DNA of 64,000 bases from Saprospiraceae bacterium (GTDB lineage Bacteria; Bacteroidota; Bacteroidia; Chitinophagales; Saprospiraceae). The notes under the pieces were generated by a model. The model saw nothing but the letters and a program-made list of their open reading frames with translations. It ran no database searches and was not told the origin of the DNA. A program made the position numbers and the translations under genes. Location of the stretch: contig JANQPA010000016.1 of the NCBI GenBank assembly GCA_028285545.1, forward strand, positions 62,001 to 126,000. The letters are read 5' to 3'. This document shows, in pieces, positions 61,266 through 64,000 of the stretch. Position 1 is the first letter of the stretch. Each line of letters opens with the position of its first letter.

Positions 61266-62279
61266 TTAGGAAAACATAAAATAAGCCACTGCTGCTAATC
61301 CCAGTGGCAGCATATTATCACTGGATCCACTTCCGGCTCCTACTGTCCAATCACTTTCCTCCGGTCCAAAAGTGGGCGTTCCTATTCCTGCAGCTGCTGA
61401 TTGTATTTGTTGTTTTTTAGCTTGATCTAAAGCTCCTATCAAAGTGGCTGTAGCTGCGATGGCGGAGCCTACCGCTAATAATATCTTTGGAAGCGCTAGT
61501 AAAAAGGCTCCGCTGACTTCTGATCTGTCTGGAATTTCGGTTTTTAGAATATGGATGGTCTTTTCTGGTTGAAAAGGATCAATTCCTTGAGCTGCATTAT
61601 TTCTCATTACTCCATTTCTAATCCAAAGTCTAAGATTTTCTCTATCAAGACTTGTTATGTCTCCTAGACTTGAAAGGGCATTGCGATGCAGTACACTTTT
61701 AGTTTGTGCTCGGGGATTGGATAGATCTGAAGTCAGAAATTCGTATAACAAATGATGTGCTCCATTTTCTAGGTTTTCATTAATGATTTTGGCTTGGTTA
61801 TTTTGTCGGACACATTCATCTACCAGTCGAGCTGCATTTTTATATTTCTCTACCGTTGGTAAATCCAGCTTCATAGCCTCATCAAAAACCTTAGAGCAGT
61901 CTTCTAAGGGAATCAAGGGATTATTAATGCCTGTATGGATTTCTCGAAATAGAATTCCAGCAGCAGGTTTAATCATCCGCTTTGCCTTGGTGATCTGTCT
62001 GGCCATTAGACGCATTACTTGACCACCATTGGCTCCTATGTTGGATGGATTGCTCATGCCATGCAGGCCTTGTCGCAAAGTATTGATTAGCTTTTGTTCT
62101 GCTTTTTTATACTCCTCTTCCCCATAATAGGCATTGAGGATTCCCATTTGTTCAGCCAGCAAAGCCAGTCTCAATTCACCGGCGGTCATGCGCTGGTAAT
62201 TGATGGCTCTTTGTGGAGCCGTCTTTTTAGGAATATCCTTGCGCTGTCCTAAACCATGTATGTAGCTAATCTGCGTCAT
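61266..62279 (-). CDS. Hypothetical protein with C-terminal membrane helices
   Basis: A 337-residue protein. Residues 1-250 are helical and charged (GELRLALLAEQMGILNAYYGEEE, LMARQITKAKRMIKPAAG). Near the C-terminus are two hydrophobic helices (about 258-283: GAFLLALPKILLAVGSAIAATATLIGAL, and about 322-336: LPLGLAAVAYFMF) separated by a Gly/Ser linker. It overlaps its upstream neighbour by 4 bp. It could be an internal-membrane or genome-delivery protein. No family is recognised. Confidence 0.68.
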   Translation of the reverse strand: MTQISYIHGLGQRKDIPKKTAPQRAINYQRMTAGELRLALLAEQMGILNAYYGEEEYKKAEQKLINTLRQGLHGMSNPSNIGANGGQVMRLMARQITKAKRMIKPAAGILFREIHTGINNPLIPLEDCSKVFDEAMKLDLPTVEKYKNAARLVDECVRQNNQAKIINENLENGAHHLLYEFLTSDLSNPRAQTKSVLHRNALSSLGDITSLDRENLRLWIRNGVMRNNAAQGIDPFQPEKTIHILKTEIPDRSEVSGAFLLALPKILLAVGSAIAATATLIGALDQAKKQQIQSAAAGIGTPTFGPEESDWTVGAGSGSSDNMLPLGLAAVAYFMFS

Positions 62280-62866
62280 TGCATCAAATAATAAATCAAC
62301 AGACTGATGATTAAATTTTCTCCGAATCTAGAAGGCGGAGGGCCTGCAATTCGGCCCTCCTGACTACCTGGGTGAACGTCATAAGCCCGCCAATACGTTT
62401 CTTCCTTGTCGAATACGCTATTAACCGCATCCACAATAATTTCTTTGCCATTGATAATGGCTATCGGGTAGATGTGCCCCTGGTTGGGATGATTGGCATC
62501 ATAAAAGGCCACTCGATATTTGTAAGGAATCTTCAAATTCTTGAGGATGGATCCTACAAAAATGGATAGGCTTTTACAATCTCCAAATCTGTCCTTCCAC
62601 GTTGCTCCCGGGCTTTTTACTTTTTCAAAGCCGGGATTATCCTGCACATAGCTAATATTGCTACGTGTAAAATTCCAAATGTCAAAAAGAACCTCCTCGA
62701 TGGGTCCTTTAAAGGTCTTGGCGAATTTTCTAGTAAATGGAGCGCTCACTTTATCACCCTCCAAAATCACTTGCACGATATCCTCAACATCGCCATTTTT
62801 ATATTTGACCGTCTCCCTATACTTCGATTTTTTAATCAGCTTACTGGCTCTACTTGCACTGATCAT
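62276..62866 (-). CDS. Transglutaminase-like (papain-fold) enzyme with C-terminal membrane helix
   Basis: A 196-residue protein with the transglutaminase-like triad: Cys97 in WKDRFGDCKSLSIFVGSIL, His131 in QGHIYPIAII and Asp146 in IIVDAVN. The C-terminus ends in a hydrophobic helix (LIISLLIYYLMQ). The fold serves peptidases, cross-linkers and peptide N-glycanases. Here it may process a structural protein or act on the envelope during entry. It overlaps both neighbours by 4 bp. Confidence 0.82.
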   Translation of the reverse strand: MISASRASKLIKKSKYRETVKYKNGDVEDIVQVILEGDKVSAPFTRKFAKTFKGPIEEVLFDIWNFTRSNISYVQDNPGFEKVKSPGATWKDRFGDCKSLSIFVGSILKNLKIPYKYRVAFYDANHPNQGHIYPIAIINGKEIIVDAVNSVFDKEETYWRAYDVHPGSQEGRIAGPPPSRFGENLIISLLIYYLMQ

Positions 62867-63312
62867 AGCACCTGAATATTCTGATTAATAGGGATGACAA
62901 TGTTTTTGCTGACCAACTGCCCTTTCAAAAACAGCCCATTTAAAAACTGCCTGCTGCCGATCACACCGGCTACCGTTCCCAGAAGGTTTTCATATGGCAC
63001 TCTTACATCAATGGTATTATTGATCTCCTGACCTGGAGACAATACTTTGCCCTGCACAACATTGACATCTGCAATTTTATAAGGGCCATAAGATAGAGTA
63101 CCTGAAAAACGATCATAAGGAAGTGGTATGGGCGTCTGATTCAAAACAGGAAGGAATAGTTTGATGTGTAAGCCGCTCAGATCAAATTTCTGGATCCGAA
63201 AACGAATCTTGCCAATCTTCAATCGTTCTGCTACTGCCGAACCGGCACTCGTTATGGCAAAGTAAATCAATGCAGCTATTCCAATGTATTGTAAGGTCCT
63301 GTTCATAGGCAA
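62863..63312 (-). CDS. Membrane-anchored LEA/WHy-like beta-sandwich protein, first gene of the virus-like operon
   Basis: A 149-residue protein. One N-terminal membrane helix (about 8-28: YIGIAALIYFAITSAGSAVAE) precedes a LEA-type-2 like sandwich (FRIQKFDLSGLHIKLFLPVLN, PLPYDRFSGTLSYG, INNTIDVRVPYENLLG). Such domains occur in many unrelated envelope proteins. The gene follows an intrinsic-terminator-like hairpin within 5 bp and overlaps the next by 4 bp. Confidence 0.72.
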   Translation of the reverse strand: MPMNRTLQYIGIAALIYFAITSAGSAVAERLKIGKIRFRIQKFDLSGLHIKLFLPVLNQTPIPLPYDRFSGTLSYGPYKIADVNVVQGKVLSPGQEINNTIDVRVPYENLLGTVAGVIGSRQFLNGLFLKGQLVSKNIVIPINQNIQVL

Positions 63313-63347
63313 AAAATTAAGCTCGCAGAGATTCCCTACGAGCTTAA
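63311..63347 (-). terminator. Terminator-like hairpin directly before the virus-like operon
   Basis: On the minus strand, stem AAGCTCG (complement of 63339-63345) / CGAGCTT (complement of 63319-63325) is followed by AATTTTTT, and the first ATG of the operon comes 5 nt later. It could end the upstream transcript of the small HTH-like gene or act as an attenuator. Confidence 0.7.
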
Positions 63348-63501
63348 GAAGTTCTCTGTTTTAGCCATTCAATTAACAACTAATGGGGTGAAGGTAGGGA
63401 GGAACGTGGGTGGGTTGTTGAGAAAGGGCATTAAACCTAGCGTAAAGGGAGACACTTATAGGAGACATACCCTACGGGTGAGACAATTAGAGACAAAATA
63501 G

Positions 63502-63539
63502 AGATAAATTGTTTATCTGGCTATAAACAATTTATCTCC
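63502..63539. terminator. 16-bp perfect inverted repeat
   Basis: GAGATAAATTGTTTAT (63502-63517) pairs perfectly with 63524-63539, with a 6-nt loop. It is flanked by mirrored TGAGACA/TGTCTCA words and the small hairpin GCTGC-GCAA-GCAGC. It lies downstream of the small regulator-like gene. Confidence 0.65.
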
Positions 63540-63595
63540 ATAATATCTCGGCTGCGCAAGCAGCTTTATCTCCACCTGTCTCACCTATCGGAAAA

Positions 63596-63832
63596 TCAAA
63601 CCAATTCCAATTCATCTTCCTTAATCTCAAAAAAAGAAATAATCTTCAAACTCTGCTCCGGCGTAAACACATACGTCCTTTTGTAAACCTCCTCATCAAT
63701 CCCAGTGGCCAGTTTAAAATCGGAAGTGAGGATGGCCTTTTTCATTTCCAGGTAGTAATACGTTTTTCCGGAACCGGATACGAAACCCAGGATATGGGCC
63801 AGGTCCCGTTTTGCCAAGCGTCTTTTGTTCAT
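63596..63832 (-). CDS. Small putative DNA-binding protein
   Basis: 78 residues from the ATG at 63832 (MNKRRLAKRDLAHILGF). Longer in-frame starts (63877, 63919) would translate a repetitive ATGCA region, so I rejected them. The N-terminal half looks like a compact helical DNA-binding unit (RRLAKRDLAHILGFVSGSGKTYYYLEMKKAIL), and the tail TPEQSLKIISFFEI is helical. The SGSGKT stretch is not a P-loop, since the protein is far too small for an NTPase. It may regulate the operon downstream on the same strand. Confidence 0.55.
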   Translation of the reverse strand: MNKRRLAKRDLAHILGFVSGSGKTYYYLEMKKAILTSDFKLATGIDEEVYKRTYVFTPEQSLKIISFFEIKEDELELV

Positions 63833-63870
63833 GGATCGCTGATTTTGTAGTTTTCTAAAAAATGTTGAAC

Positions 63871-63960
63871 GCTGCATTGATGTAGCATATGTGATGCATG
63901 GATGCAGCATAGCCGTCATATATATACTATAATACTAATTTATTTTCTTTGATCAAAGAA
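63871..63960. promoter_or_regulatory. Operator-like repeats upstream of the small DNA-binding protein gene
   Basis: Inverted GCTGCAT/ATGCAGC flanks direct GATGTAGCAT, GATGCATG and GATGCAGCAT copies (63871-63910). A perfect 16-bp palindrome TTCTTTGATCAAAGAA lies at 63945-63960. These could bind the protein encoded just downstream, an inference from position. Confidence 0.5.
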
Positions 63961-64000
63961 TATTCTCTTATTAGGATTAAAATTAGATAGAAATGATCTT

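Noticed and set aside
50449-63832. Tailed-phage interpretation of the virus-like operon
   Set aside because: No portal, large terminase, tape measure, sheath, tube or baseplate-like product is present and genes are too small; amidase and fibres alone do not prove a tailed phage.
63596-63832. SGSGKT stretch as a P-loop packaging ATPase
   Set aside because: Spacing does not fit GxxxxGK[ST], there is no Walker B, and the protein has only 78 residues.
42386-64000. Right attachment site (copy of the tRNA-Leu 3' end)
   Set aside because: No second copy of the GAGTCCCTCCTTCGG segment was seen by eye in the window; an exact search is needed.

Overview
The window comes from a Bacteroidota chromosome. 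The signs are T9SS-type C-terminal sorting domains, a Bacteroidota-type LptE, TonB-dependent receptor architecture, a TAnnTTTG promoter upstream of trp, and low GC. Membership of the Saprospiria is a guess from overall gene flavour, not something the sequence proves.

Positions 1-42300 are ordinary core genome. From the left there is a truncated SDR gene and a gene fragment, then a cyclase/TolB/TPR protein with a TPR lipoprotein partner, and acetoacetyl-CoA synthetase. An lptE / sigma-54 activator / miaB group follows, then secreted T9SS and TonB proteins, YigZ, DUF1415, an RluA-family synthase and a Cys/Met PLP enzyme. The complete trp operon (trpE-G-D-C-F-B-A plus a DAHP synthase gene) lies on the minus strand. 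It is preceded by a Bacteroidota promoter, a 20-codon leader peptide with three consecutive Trp codons, and an intrinsic terminator, which together form a classical attenuator. Next come holA, hemH, surE, lpxB, a threonine pair (thrC with an APH-fold homoserine-kinase-like gene), a perfect sigma-54 promoter in front of a structured leader and a 61-residue membrane protein, pspC-like, DUF4159, rsmE and rseP. Many intergenic gaps carry long inverted repeats built from short stuttered words; several sit between convergent genes and probably act as terminators.

At 42302 a tRNA-Leu(CAA) gene marks the left edge of a genomic island, with a tyrosine recombinase immediately downstream. The island's accessory segment (43.6-50.3 kb) holds a NACHT NTPase with 15 nearly identical LRR units, a small secreted protein, a small hypothetical protein, a pentapeptide-repeat/TIR protein, and a 9-repeat CRISPR array with no cas genes in view. 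This looks like a defence or immunity segment.

From 63.3 kb down to 50.4 kb the minus strand carries a compact operon of 20 genes, many overlapping by 1-11 bp. It contains small single-pass membrane proteins, a papain/transglutaminase-like enzyme, two very basic small proteins, a candidate major capsid protein, beta-rich small structural candidates, three large secreted fibre or depolymerase-like proteins with signal peptides, a holin-like protein and a T7-lysozyme-type amidase. No terminase, portal, tape-measure or baseplate gene is visible. The best inference is an integrated tailless, membrane-containing virus or its relic, of the PRD1/PM2/FLiP kind. No packaging ATPase or replication gene is in the window, and the right boundary (attR) is not seen, so the element probably continues past 64 kb.
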